A stretch of 64,000 nt of DNA, taken from the NCBI RefSeq assembly GCF_028290495.1, contig NZ_JAQGJT010000124.1, forward strand, positions 30,887-94,886, given 5' to 3'. This document shows, piece by piece, positions 28,186 to 36,202 of the stretch (positions within the stretch are counted from its first letter, which is position 1; every line of letters begins with the position of its first letter). Both the position numbers and the translations under genes were made by a program. Source of the stretch: Tardiphaga sp. (GTDB lineage Bacteria > Pseudomonadota > Alphaproteobacteria > Rhizobiales > Xanthobacteraceae). A model generated the notes under the pieces. It did no database searches. It saw nothing but the letters and a program-made list of their open reading frames with translations, and was not told the DNA's origin.

Positions 28186-29267
28186 AGCCCCACCAGCCCG
28201 CGTTGCCGCAGCAGGATCAGCAAGAACATCGGCGCGCCGACCGCAGCGGTCAGAATGCCGATCGGCATTTCGGCGGGCGCGACGATGCTGCGCGCCAGCG
28301 TATCGGCGCCGACCAGCAGCACCGCGCCGAGCCCGATCGAGGCCGGCAGCAGCAACCGGTGGCCGGGTCCGATCAGCAATCGCAACAGATGCGGCACCAC
28401 GATGCCGACGAAGCCGACCACGCCACAGACCGAGACCGCAGCGCCGGTCATCGCCGACACCAGCACGATGCAGATCCGCTTCAGCCGCTCGACATCGACG
28501 CCGGCATGAAACGCCTCCGATTCACCGAGGATCAGCACGTCGAGCCCGCGGTGGATGAAGGCCATCGCCACGGCGGCCAGCAGCAGAACTGGCGCGAGGA
28601 TCAGCGCCTTGCTCCAGGTCGCGCCGCTCAGCGAGCCGAGCATCCAGAAAGTGATGTCGCGCAACTGTCGGTCGTCGGCGACGAACACCAGCATGCCGAT
28701 CCCGGCATTGGCGATTGCGGCGATCGCGATGCCAGCCAGCAGGAAGATCGCGATCGAGGTGCGGCCGCCGCGGCTGGCGATCTTGTATAGCAGCATGGTG
28801 GTGCCGAGCGATCCAAGGAAGGCAGCGAGCGGCAGCAGATAGGGCTGCAGAAATAGGATATGGCTGGCGAAGCGGCTGTCGCTGATCACGATTGCGCTGG
28901 CCGCGGCGAGTGCGCCGCCGCTGGCGACGCCGACTAAAGCGGGATCGGCGAGCGGGTTGCGGAACAACCCCTGCATGATCGCGCCGGCCGCGCCCAGCAT
29001 GCCGCCGATCATCGCGGCTACCGCGATGCGCGGAATCCGGATCGACCACAGGATCAACTGATCGCGCCCGGCAAGCGCGCTGCCGGCCTCGGGGGCTATC
29101 AGCCCCAGCGCCGCCGGCAATCGCGCCAGGGGAATCCCGGCCGCGCCGACGGTGGCGGCGAGCAGCATGGTCAGCAGCAACGCGGCGAACAAGCCGCTCA
29201 GCACCAGCCATGTCGGCGGGCGCCGCAGCCTCACCGCGGTATCCGTGGGAACGTCGACAACGCTCAT
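28182..29267 (-). CDS. hmuU: Heme ABC transporter permease
   Basis: The 361-residue permease of the FecCD type has about ten membrane helices. The recognisable PLADPALVGVASGGALAAA segment and the C-terminal GFVGIVVPHLLRLLIGPGHR loop, which couples to the ATPase, are both present. It lies one base downstream of hmuT and overlaps hmuV. With HmuT and HmuV it forms the inner-membrane heme importer. Confidence 0.94.
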
Positions 29268-29268
29268 C

Positions 29269-30249
29269 TTACTGGCGGCAGTTGACGGTTAGCGACGCCG
29301 GCTGGAAGCTTGCGGCCTCCGCGGCGACGGCAGGATTGAGCTTCATCGCCAGATCGCGGGCGGCGGCGGCGGTGCGCGGGCCGAAGCCGAGCAGATAGAG
29401 ACCGTCCATCGCGACGAAGCTCTTGCTCTTGGCGGCCGGTGTCAGCGCAAAGGCGGGGCTGGCGAACACCGCATCGGACTGTACGCTGTCCTTGCCGCGC
29501 TCCATTGACAGCACATGGTCGGGTCGGGCTGCAACGATCGCCTCGTCGTTCATCATCTTGTAGCCATCGAAACTGTCGCCGACATTCACGGCGCCGGCCA
29601 GCCTGATGATCTCGTCGGCTGCGGTCTTGCGGCCCGCGACCATCGCGCGGCCGTCGAGGAACGACATCACGAACATCACACGGGGAGGGGACTTTACCTT
29701 GGCGCGGATCGTGCGCAGCCAGTCGAGATCGCCAGACACTGCCGAGGCGAGGCATTCGCCGCGCTGCTCGACACCGGCGACGCGCGCGACCAGCCGGATC
29801 TTCTCCAGCATGCCGGATTCGGTAAAATTCTCCGGCACCATGATTAACGGCACCTTGGCGGCGTCGATCACCTCGATGGTTTCCTTCGGCCCGGCGCCGG
29901 CGATCGCCAGCACCAGTTGCGGGTTGAGGCCGAGTACGCCTTCGGCGGAGAGCTGACGCATATAGCCGACGTTCGGCTTGTCGGCCATCGCCTTCGGTGG
30001 ATACAGGCTGGTGGTATCGACCGCCACAATGCGGTGCTCGACGCCGAGTGCATAGAGGATTTCCGTCACCGCGCCGCCGATCGAGACGATCCGGGTCGGG
30101 TGCCCGATTGCGACGTCGCGGCCGCGCGCATCATGGATAATGACGTCTTCCGCCACAGCCCTTGCTGGCAGCGCCAGCGTGCAGGAGATCGCAACGCAAT
30201 GAATCGCCAGAAATAGTTTGCTGCGGGACGATGCCAGGCCGCAGCTCAT
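29269..30249 (-). CDS. hmuT: Heme ABC transporter substrate-binding protein
   Basis: The 326-residue periplasmic binding protein is of the cluster A-II metal/heme class. It has a signal peptide (hydrophobic segment near residues 12-30, likely cleaved after ARAVA). The mature part opens with RIVSIGGAVTEILYALG and contains GYMRQLSAEGVLGLNPQLVLA, the usual HmuT pattern. The GYMRQ region commonly supplies heme-binding residues in the family. Its ATG overlaps the hemP stop. It receives heme from the outer-membrane receptor encoded divergently. Confidence 0.93.
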   Translation of the reverse strand: MSCGLASSRSKLFLAIHCVAISCTLALPARAVAEDVIIHDARGRDVAIGHPTRIVSIGGAVTEILYALGVEHRIVAVDTTSLYPPKAMADKPNVGYMRQLSAEGVLGLNPQLVLAIAGAGPKETIEVIDAAKVPLIMVPENFTESGMLEKIRLVARVAGVEQRGECLASAVSGDLDWLRTIRAKVKSPPRVMFVMSFLDGRAMVAGRKTAADEIIRLAGAVNVGDSFDGYKMMNDEAIVAARPDHVLSMERGKDSVQSDAVFASPAFALTPAAKSKSFVAMDGLYLLGFGPRTAAAARDLAMKLNPAVAAEAASFQPASLTVNCRQ

Positions 30250-30443
30250 TTGGTGAGTATCAGCTTGTTCTGGAACGTCAGCCGCAGCCGGTAGATATCG
30301 TCGCCATGGCTGATCAGCAGTTCGCGCTGGTCGGCAAACAATTCGCGGCTGTCGATTCGATTTCCTGTGACCACGACGTTGCGCTCAACTGCTTCTGTCA
30401 TCTGTAGCGCTGGTGCGACACCGGCTGGCGTGTTCGTTTCCAT
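30246..30443 (-). CDS. hemP: Hemin uptake protein HemP/HmuP
   Basis: This is a short protein of 65 residues. Its C-terminal half, SRELFADQRELLISHGDDIYRL followed by RLTFQNKLILTK, is the defining HemP domain. In Bradyrhizobium the homologue HmuP is known as a co-activator of the heme receptor gene; the same role is likely here because the receptor gene is divergent and immediately adjacent. ATG 30443 is used; TTG 30452 is in frame upstream. The stop overlaps the hmuT start (ATGA). Confidence 0.9.
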   Translation of the reverse strand: METNTPAGVAPALQMTEAVERNVVVTGNRIDSRELFADQRELLISHGDDIYRLRLTFQNKLILTK

Positions 30444-30481
30444 TACGTCCAAATACCCTTGACCCGAAAGTTCTTGCCGAC

Positions 30482-30509
30482 GTTATAGTTTGTCGTACCG
30501 CAGCGCCAA
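30482..30509 (-). promoter_or_regulatory. Candidate promoter for hemP-hmuTUV
   Basis: On the minus strand TTGGCG (30509-30504) and TATAAC (30487-30482) are separated by 16 bases, a good sigma-70-type spacing. Transcription would begin near 30475, about 30 bases before the hemP ATG. No clear iron-control or Fur-type operator could be identified around it. Confidence 0.45.
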
Positions 30510-30551
30510 GCGTGACAGTCTACAATTGATATAAACAACGGCCGCGCTTGC

Positions 30552-30580
30552 TTGACCCCTCGCGATCCGGTCCGTATTCC
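30552..30580 (+). promoter_or_regulatory. Candidate promoter for TonB-dependent receptor gene
   Basis: TTGACC at 30552-30557 and TATTCC at 30575-30580 are 17 bases apart on the plus strand. A start near 30588 would leave a leader of about 100 bases before the receptor ATG at 30690, long enough for post-transcriptional or co-activator control. Confidence 0.4.
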
Positions 30581-30689
30581 AATAGTGGCGATATTGGGGA
30601 AATCTGAAGTATCGCCATCAAAGCCAGCAAGCCACTGCCTCGCGCAGCGCCAGCCAGCCAGCCGACATCATCTTCAGTTGGGGTATAAA

Positions 30690-33038
30690 ATGGCTTTTGG
30701 GGTCTTGAGGGCGCGCGCCTTGTTGGGCGCGTCGATCGTATCATTGTGCGTGGTGTTTGCGCATTCCGGTTACGCGCAGGCGATTTCGCCGCCGGCCAAT
30801 GCCGTGCAGCCGCAAAAGCCGAAGCCCGCCAAGAAGAAGCGTGTTGCCGTCGCCGCGCCGACGGAGCAGGTCCGTAACGCGCAGGCGCAGGCGTTGCGTT
30901 CGGGGCAATCGCTCGACGAAATCACCGTGACCTCTTCGAAGACGCAGGAGCGCGCGATCGATGCGTTGGCGCCGAGCAGTGTCGTCAGTCTGGAGAAAAT
31001 TCAGTTGCAGCAGCCCAACCGGCTGAGCGACCTGTTCTACAATATTCCCGGCGTCTGGATGCAGGATCGCGGCGACGACGCCTCGACTGCCATTAACATC
31101 CGCGGCCTGCAGGACTTCGGCCGCGTCGCCGTCATCGTTGACGGTGCGCGCCAGAACTATCAGCGCACCGGCCACAATGCCAACGGCTCGTTCTTCCTCG
31201 ATCCCGAACTGATCGGCAGTGTCGATGTGACGCGCGGTCCGACCGCCAACGTCTATGGCTCTGGCGCCATCGGCGGCGTCGCCTCGTTCCGCACCAAGGA
31301 TATTCAGGACGTGCTGCGTCCCGGCGAGCGCTGGGGCGTTGATGTGAGCGGCTCCTACGGCTCCAACAGCAACCGTGGCCTGGGCTCAGTGTTCGGCGGC
31401 GTTCGCGTCGATCCGACCGTCGACGTGTTTGGCGGTGCGGTCTACCGCACTCAGGGCAATTTCAAGGATGGCTCCGGCACCGAGGTCGGCAACACCGGCA
31501 ACGACATCGCCGCCGGCCTATTGAAGGTCACCACGCGCCCGGCCGAAGGTCACGAAATCAAGTTCGGCGCCATGTTCCAGGACTACAGCTATACGATGGG
31601 GCAGATGAACCGCGGCGATGTGTCCACCACGGCGCTGCGAACCCTGAACCAGGGCTCGTCGGTCTATGCATCGGACGCCAAGAACTACACGGGCACCGTG
31701 AGCTGGAAGTACTCAAAGCCCGACGACATGCTGTTTGACTGGAACATGTCGCTGTACGGCAATCGTACCGACAATGACCAGACCAAGACTTACCACTACA
31801 GTACCTCGGGCGGAGCCTTGTGCGGCACGGGAAATTTCGGCAACAATATTTCCGGTTGCGTCGGCGACAGGCGCGGCTACGTGCTCGACACCATCGGATT
31901 CGACGCCAGCAACACCTCCCGATTCGATTATGGCAACTGGCGGAACGCCGTGACCTACGGTTTCGACATCTTCAACGACAAGGTCGTCACCTCCGACAGC
32001 CGCGGCAATTCCAATATCACGACGCCGAGCGGTGAGCGCACCGTTTCAGGCGGCTTCATCCAGTTGAAGAACAACTATTCGTCCTGGCTCGAAGTGGTCA
32101 GTGCGCTGCGTTACGACCGTTACGAGTTGAACTCGACCGGCGTGGCCGGGGGTGGCAACACGTCGTCGAGCGGCGACCGCCTGTCGCCGAAGATCACCGT
32201 CGGCGTCACGCCGGTGGCAGGCTTCACGCCTTACGTCAGCTATGCCGAAGGCTACCGCGCACCGTCGATCACCGAGACCCTGATCGCTGGCGCTCACGCT
32301 TCCGGCGGCGGCCCGAGCTTCTTCACCTGCGCCGACGGCACCTCGGGCGTGTTCTGTTTCCTGCAGAACCCGAACCTTCGCGCCGAAGTAGGCAAGAACA
32401 AGGAAGTCGGCGTCAACCTGAAGTACAATGACGTCTTCACCTCGGGCGACAGCATCCGCGCCAAGTTCAACTTCTTCCGCAACGATGTCGGGGACTATAT
32501 CGACCTCGTCGGCTCGACGCCCGAACTGACCGCGTTCGGCTTGTTCAGCCGCAACTACCAATACCAGAACATCGCCAATGCCAGGATCGAGGGTTTCGAA
32601 GCCGAAACCGCCTATGATGTCGGTCTGTGGTTCGCCGGCGTAGGCGCCACCGTCCAGCGCGGCAAGAACACCGAGACCAATATCGGTCTGGCGACGATCC
32701 AGCCGCGCAAGATCACCACATCCGGCGGCGTCAGGCTGCTGGACCGCAAGCTGACGATCTCGGCACAGTGGGCGTCGGTGGCAGCCAACAACGACATCCC
32801 TGTCGGCTACTCACCATCCACCGCCTACGACCTCGTCAATCTCTACGTGGCTTACCAGCCGACCCGGGATATCACGCTGAACTTCTCGGTCGATAATCTG
32901 CTCAACCAGTATTATCGCCCCTATGCCGTTCCCGGTAATTCCCTGGATGGCACGACACAGAACGACGCGCTGTGGACCAGCGCCGGTCCCGGCATCGTCT
33001 ACAAGGGTGGCCTGAAGATCCATTTCGGCGGCGCATGA
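30690..33038 (+). CDS. hmuR: TonB-dependent heme/hemoglobin receptor
   Basis: The outer-membrane receptor has 782 residues. The signal peptide is residues 1-28 (GYAQA), followed by a Pro/Lys-rich stretch. The TonB box region is near DEITVTSS, the plug domain contains NIPGVWMQDRGDDASTAINIRG and DVTRGPTANVYGSGAIGG, and a 22-strand barrel follows. YAEGYRAPSITETL is the FRAP-like motif and NPNLRAE the NPDL-like motif of heme receptors. ATG 30690 with GGGG upstream is chosen; the frame is open further upstream but that part lacks a signal peptide. It is divergent from hemP-hmuTUV and delivers heme to HmuT. Confidence 0.93.
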   Translation: MAFGVLRARALLGASIVSLCVVFAHSGYAQAISPPANAVQPQKPKPAKKKRVAVAAPTEQVRNAQAQALRSGQSLDEITVTSSKTQERAIDALAPSSVVSLEKIQLQQPNRLSDLFYNIPGVWMQDRGDDASTAINIRGLQDFGRVAVIVDGARQNYQRTGHNANGSFFLDPELIGSVDVTRGPTANVYGSGAIGGVASFRTKDIQDVLRPGERWGVDVSGSYGSNSNRGLGSVFGGVRVDPTVDVFGGAVYRTQGNFKDGSGTEVGNTGNDIAAGLLKVTTRPAEGHEIKFGAMFQDYSYTMGQMNRGDVSTTALRTLNQGSSVYASDAKNYTGTVSWKYSKPDDMLFDWNMSLYGNRTDNDQTKTYHYSTSGGALCGTGNFGNNISGCVGDRRGYVLDTIGFDASNTSRFDYGNWRNAVTYGFDIFNDKVVTSDSRGNSNITTPSGERTVSGGFIQLKNNYSSWLEVVSALRYDRYELNSTGVAGGGNTSSSGDRLSPKITVGVTPVAGFTPYVSYAEGYRAPSITETLIAGAHASGGGPSFFTCADGTSGVFCFLQNPNLRAEVGKNKEVGVNLKYNDVFTSGDSIRAKFNFFRNDVGDYIDLVGSTPELTAFGLFSRNYQYQNIANARIEGFEAETAYDVGLWFAGVGATVQRGKNTETNIGLATIQPRKITTSGGVRLLDRKLTISAQWASVAANNDIPVGYSPSTAYDLVNLYVAYQPTRDITLNFSVDNLLNQYYRPYAVPGNSLDGTTQNDALWTSAGPGIVYKGGLKIHFGGA

Positions 33039-33135
33039 TCGCAGCCTGACAACGTCGTAAACCTCAAGAAATCGCGTTCATGTCCGGGCGCGATTTCCGT
33101 TATGATCCGTAGCAATACCAACAAGGAGATGTTCC

Positions 33136-33474
33136 ATGTTCATTGCGATGAACCGTTTTCAGGTCAAGATCGGCTCCGAACAGGCGTTCGAGAACATCTG
33201 GGCGACCCGCGAATCCTATCTCAGCGAACTGGCGGGCTTCATCGAATTCCATATGCTGAAGGGGCCCGTCGCTGAGGACCATACGCTGTACTCGTCGCAC
33301 ACCACCTGGGCCAGCAAGGCCGACTTTGAGGCCTGGACCAAGTCTGACCAGTTCCGTAAAGCGCACGCCCGCGCCGACAACAGCTCGCCCGGCGCCAGCC
33401 TGTATCTCGGTCACCCCAAGTTCGAAGGGTTCGAGGTGATCCAGTCCGAGCGCAAGACCAGCGTCGCGGCCTGA
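33136..33474 (+). CDS. IsdG-type heme-degrading monooxygenase (HmuQ/HmuD-like)
   Basis: This small ferredoxin-fold protein has 112 residues. N6 (AMNRF), W67 (FEAW) and H77 (KAHARA) correspond to the Asn/Trp/His catalytic set of IsdG-type heme oxygenases at nearly the same residue numbers. Bradyrhizobium HmuQ and HmuD are known heme-degrading members. Placement directly after the heme receptor and before a HutX-type protein supports iron release from imported heme. AAGGAG at about 33122-33127 supports ATG 33136. The stop lies two bases before the next ATG. Confidence 0.9.
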   Translation: MFIAMNRFQVKIGSEQAFENIWATRESYLSELAGFIEFHMLKGPVAEDHTLYSSHTTWASKADFEAWTKSDQFRKAHARADNSSPGASLYLGHPKFEGFEVIQSERKTSVAA

Positions 33475-33476
33475 GC

Positions 33477-33983
33477 ATGACCACCGCTGTGTTTGATGAC
33501 CTCGCCACCTACATGCGCGACAACCCCGGTGCCGTGATCGAGGACGTCGCGCGCACGCGCAACGTCACGCCGCGCGTGGTGCTGGAGGCGTTGCCGTCGG
33601 AAATGGTGACGATATCAAGCGCCGCCGATGCCTTCGTCACGGCGATGCAGGACATCGCCGGCTGGGGCGAGGTGACGCTGATCATCCACACCGACGACGG
33701 CATCTTCGAGATCACCGCGCCGGTCTCGGAAGGTCAGATCGGCCACGGTTACTTCAACCTGATGAGTCCGAAGGGCCTGCACGGCCATCTCAGGCATTCG
33801 CGCTGCGGCGGTGTCGCCTTTGTCGAGCGGCCGTTCATGGGCAAGTCGTCGGCCTTCGTCGCGTTTCTCAACGTCGACGGCGGCGTGATGTTCAAGGTGT
33901 TTGTCGGCCGCGACGAGACCCCTGCCTTGAAGGCCGACCAGCTCGAACGCTTCCGCGCGCTGGCCCGCACTATCGCCGGCTGA
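33477..33983 (+). CDS. hutX: Heme-utilisation cytosolic carrier, HutX/HuvX family
   Basis: The 168-residue soluble protein matches the HutX/HuvX family in length and pattern. It contains a helical N-terminus with VIEDVARTRNVTPRVVLEALP and a beta-rich core with TDDGIFEITAPVSEGQIGHGYFNL, then FVERPFMGKSSAFVAFLN. Family members bind heme in the cytoplasm and hand it to a degrading enzyme. Its ATG follows the IsdG-type gene stop by two bases, so the two are co-translated. Cooperation in heme breakdown is therefore likely. Confidence 0.88.
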   Translation: MTTAVFDDLATYMRDNPGAVIEDVARTRNVTPRVVLEALPSEMVTISSAADAFVTAMQDIAGWGEVTLIIHTDDGIFEITAPVSEGQIGHGYFNLMSPKGLHGHLRHSRCGGVAFVERPFMGKSSAFVAFLNVDGGVMFKVFVGRDETPALKADQLERFRALARTIAG

Positions 33984-34014
33984 GCTGCGCATTCGATCTG
34001 CGCCGACACGTTGC

Positions 34015-34041
34015 TTCCGCGGCTGAAGTTCAGCCGCGGAA
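34015..34041. terminator. 13-bp perfect hairpin between convergent genes
   Basis: TTCCGCGGCTGAA (34015-34027) and TTCAGCCGCGGAA (34029-34041) are perfect inverse complements with a single base between them. The hairpin lies 31 bases after the hutX stop and covers the last codons and stop of the convergent DUF1488 gene. No long U-tract follows in either direction, so terminator function is probable but not certain. Confidence 0.5.
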
Positions 34042-34308
34042 ATCGATTGCGCGCAGGATGATGCCGGGCGGTTTGCCCTCGAGTTCAACCGCGTTGAACT
34101 TTTGCGAGGCGCGTGCGCCGATCTGGTCGCGTAGCCGCAGGAATTGCTGCTCGCGTTGACCAGCCGGCGTCCGCTTGGCGCCCTCGATCTGGTCCATCGC
34201 ATCGGTGGTGATCGCGCAGGGCACGCTGGTGGCGTTGTCCATCATCGTGAACAGCACGACCGAGCGGTCGATGTCGTAATCGGTGAAGCCTGCGTCGGTC
34301 AGTGCCAT
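34030..34308 (-). CDS. DUF1488 family protein
   Basis: The 92-residue protein has the segment VVLFTMMDNATSVPCAITTDAMDQIEGAK that resembles DUF1488 proteins of alphaproteobacteria. It has no membrane segment or signal peptide. GGGGAG nine bases before ATG 34308 supports the start. It is the second gene of a minus-strand pair with the 57-residue gene at 34328-34501. Its stop codon is embedded in a strong hairpin. Function is unknown. Confidence 0.75.
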   Translation of the reverse strand: MALTDAGFTDYDIDRSVVLFTMMDNATSVPCAITTDAMDQIEGAKRTPAGQREQQFLRLRDQIGARASQKFNAVELEGKPPGIILRAIDFRG

Positions 34309-34327
34309 CTGGTGAACTCCCCGAGGC

Positions 34328-34501
34328 TTATTTGCGCTTCAAGGGCGGATTGAGCTCGGCGATCTTGCTCAGGCAATCCTTCTCGGTGGCATGCGGGCCA
34401 GTGACGAAGGTGCCGCTGACCTTGGTCGAATACCATCCGGCGCCACAACCGAGGCGGAGCGATTCTTCGGTCTCGACGTGACGCGACAACAGGTTCTGCA
34501 T
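34328..34501 (-). CDS. Small hypothetical protein (57 residues)
   Basis: The frame opens at ATG 34501 with AGGAA eight bases upstream, reads MQNLLSRHVETEESLRLGCG, and ends PPLKRK at TAA 34328. It contains two cysteines, a GWYS segment and a charged C-terminus. It is 19 bases upstream of the DUF1488 gene on the same strand. Good ribosome site, short spacing and non-shadow codon pattern support a real gene. I do not recognise the family. Confidence 0.6.
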   Translation of the reverse strand: MQNLLSRHVETEESLRLGCGAGWYSTKVSGTFVTGPHATEKDCLSKIAELNPPLKRK

Positions 34502-34583
34502 GAAATTTCCTTTGGGTGACTTTCACGCTGCGCCCTTTCCGGGCGAATAGCCATCGCTATGTGCGTTGGCCACCCAGTGAGCG

Positions 34584-36005
34584 TCAGGCCCCCGCAAGCA
34601 CCGTCTTGCGGTACAGCGCGCTGTAGCTGGCCGCGGAAATGTTCCAGCTGAACGATTTCGACATCGCGCTGCGGCGCATCGAATTGAGGCGGTCCTTCGA
34701 ACCGAACGTTGCGAATGCCCGTAAAATGCCGCCGAGGAAGGATTCGGTGGATGGCTTGGTGAACAAGAAGCCGGTTTCGCCGTCGACGATGGTTTCGGCG
34801 AGGCCACCGGTCTGGTGACCGATCGGCAGCGAGCCGAAGCGCTGCGCATACATCTGGCTGAGGCCGCAGGGCTCGAAGCGCGACGGCATCAGCGTGAAGT
34901 CGGAGCCGGCGAAGATGCGGCGCGCCTCGCGGTCGTTGAAGCCGATCGCCACGCCGATGGCATCCGGGCGACGGCGATGCGCGGCCATCAAGGCTTGCTC
35001 GATTTCCGGCTCGCCGGTGCCGGTGACGACGATCTGCCCGCCCGCGGAAACAATGGCGTCGGCCGCCGACAGCACGAGATCTACGCCCTTTTGATGTACC
35101 AGCCGGGCGACCAGACCGAAAATAGGCCCGCGCGATAGCGCGAGCCCGAATTGCTGGCGGACACCGTCGGCGTTCGCCCGTTTGGCTTCCCAGTCGCCGG
35201 CGCCGAACGGCCGCATCAGCTCGGCGCAGACGCGGGGGTCCCAGCTCTCGTCGATGCCGTTCAGGATGCCGGTGAGTTGCGAGGCGTTGGATCGCTTGCG
35301 CAGCAGGCCTTCCAGCCCGCAGCCCAGTTCCGGCGTGGTGATTTCGCGGGCGTAGGTCTCGCTGACCGTGGTGAGGTGTGACGAATAGTTCAGTCCGCCC
35401 TTGAGGAACGACAGCTTGCCGTAGAATTCCAGCCCGTCGATGTGGAAGGACTCCACCGGCGCGCCGATCCGGCGTATCGCCTCCTTGGGAAACAGGCCCT
35501 GATAAGCGAGGTTGTGAATGGTCAGGATGGTCGGGATCTTGACGGCGTTCCAGGCCAGGTAGGCTGGCACCATCGCCGACTGCCAGTCATTGGCGTGGAC
35601 GAGGTCGGCCGACCAGTTCGGGTCGAGCTTGCCGGCGGCGAGCAAAGCGGCAGCTGAGGCGAAACGGCCGAAGCGGATGTCGTTGTCGATCCAGTCGCGG
35701 CCGCAGGCGTCGCCATAGGGGTTGCCGGGGCGGTCATAAAGCTGCGGGCAGAGCAGGATGTAGACCGGCATGCCGTCCTTGGTCGCGGCGAGGCCGAGCT
35801 TGCAGGCCGGCATCTCCGCCAGCGCCGGCGCTTCGCCGACCACTTCGATGCTTTGGAACTGGGAAACCACGCTGCGGTAGCCCGGCAGGATCACCCTGAC
35901 GTCGGTCCAGATCCGCAAAGCCCGGGGCAGGGCGGCAGAGACAGCGGCAAGGCCTCCCACCCGTATGAAGTCGTCGATCTCCGGAGTGGCGAACAGAACC
36001 CTCAA
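34584..36005 (-). CDS. glgA: Glycogen synthase (ADP-glucose type)
   Basis: The 473-residue GT5 glycosyltransferase transfers glucose from ADP-glucose to glycogen. Motifs include the N-terminal RVGGLAAVSAALP, HANDWQSAMVP, TIHNLAYQGLFP, GILNGIDESWDP, LVHQKGVDLV, and the C-terminal PSRFEPCGLSQMYAQRFG with the catalytic Glu. The N-terminal K-x-GG lysine that contacts ADP-glucose is Arg here, a conservative change. The start is TTG 36005, preceded by GAGGG. No branching enzyme, pyrophosphorylase or other glycogen gene is adjacent, so it stands alone. An inverted repeat lies about 100 bases upstream. Confidence 0.9.
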   Translation of the reverse strand: MRVLFATPEIDDFIRVGGLAAVSAALPRALRIWTDVRVILPGYRSVVSQFQSIEVVGEAPALAEMPACKLGLAATKDGMPVYILLCPQLYDRPGNPYGDACGRDWIDNDIRFGRFASAAALLAAGKLDPNWSADLVHANDWQSAMVPAYLAWNAVKIPTILTIHNLAYQGLFPKEAIRRIGAPVESFHIDGLEFYGKLSFLKGGLNYSSHLTTVSETYAREITTPELGCGLEGLLRKRSNASQLTGILNGIDESWDPRVCAELMRPFGAGDWEAKRANADGVRQQFGLALSRGPIFGLVARLVHQKGVDLVLSAADAIVSAGGQIVVTGTGEPEIEQALMAAHRRRPDAIGVAIGFNDREARRIFAGSDFTLMPSRFEPCGLSQMYAQRFGSLPIGHQTGGLAETIVDGETGFLFTKPSTESFLGGILRAFATFGSKDRLNSMRRSAMSKSFSWNISAASYSALYRKTVLAGA

Positions 36006-36106
36006 GAAGTGCCCTCGTGCCAGCGTTTGCCGCGGTGACGTAAACCTTGTTCCGCTCGCGATTGGTGCCTGGGGGAACCCGAAAGCGGGTAGAACCGGAT
36101 GTTACT

Positions 36107-36136
36107 TGCAGTGCAAAAAACTCTCTCTGCACTGCA
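36107..36136. promoter_or_regulatory. Inverted repeat upstream of glgA
   Basis: TGCAGTGCA (36107-36115) and TGCACTGCA (36128-36136) are perfect inverse complements around a 12-base pyrimidine/A-rich spacer. The site is 100-130 bases before the glgA start, in AT-rich sequence; TATAGT just beyond it on the minus strand could be a -10 box. It may be an operator for a dimeric regulator or a leader hairpin. Confidence 0.4.
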
Positions 36137-36202
36137 CTATAGCACACGACTTAATACGCCATTGCGAAATAGAAACGTGTTGCTGAAGATTTTTTCAGAC
36201 GG

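Noticed and set aside
30440..30690. Iron-responsive operator (Irr/Fur/RirA-type) in the heme divergent promoter
   Set aside because: No sequence close enough to a known consensus could be seen; only core promoter candidates are reported.
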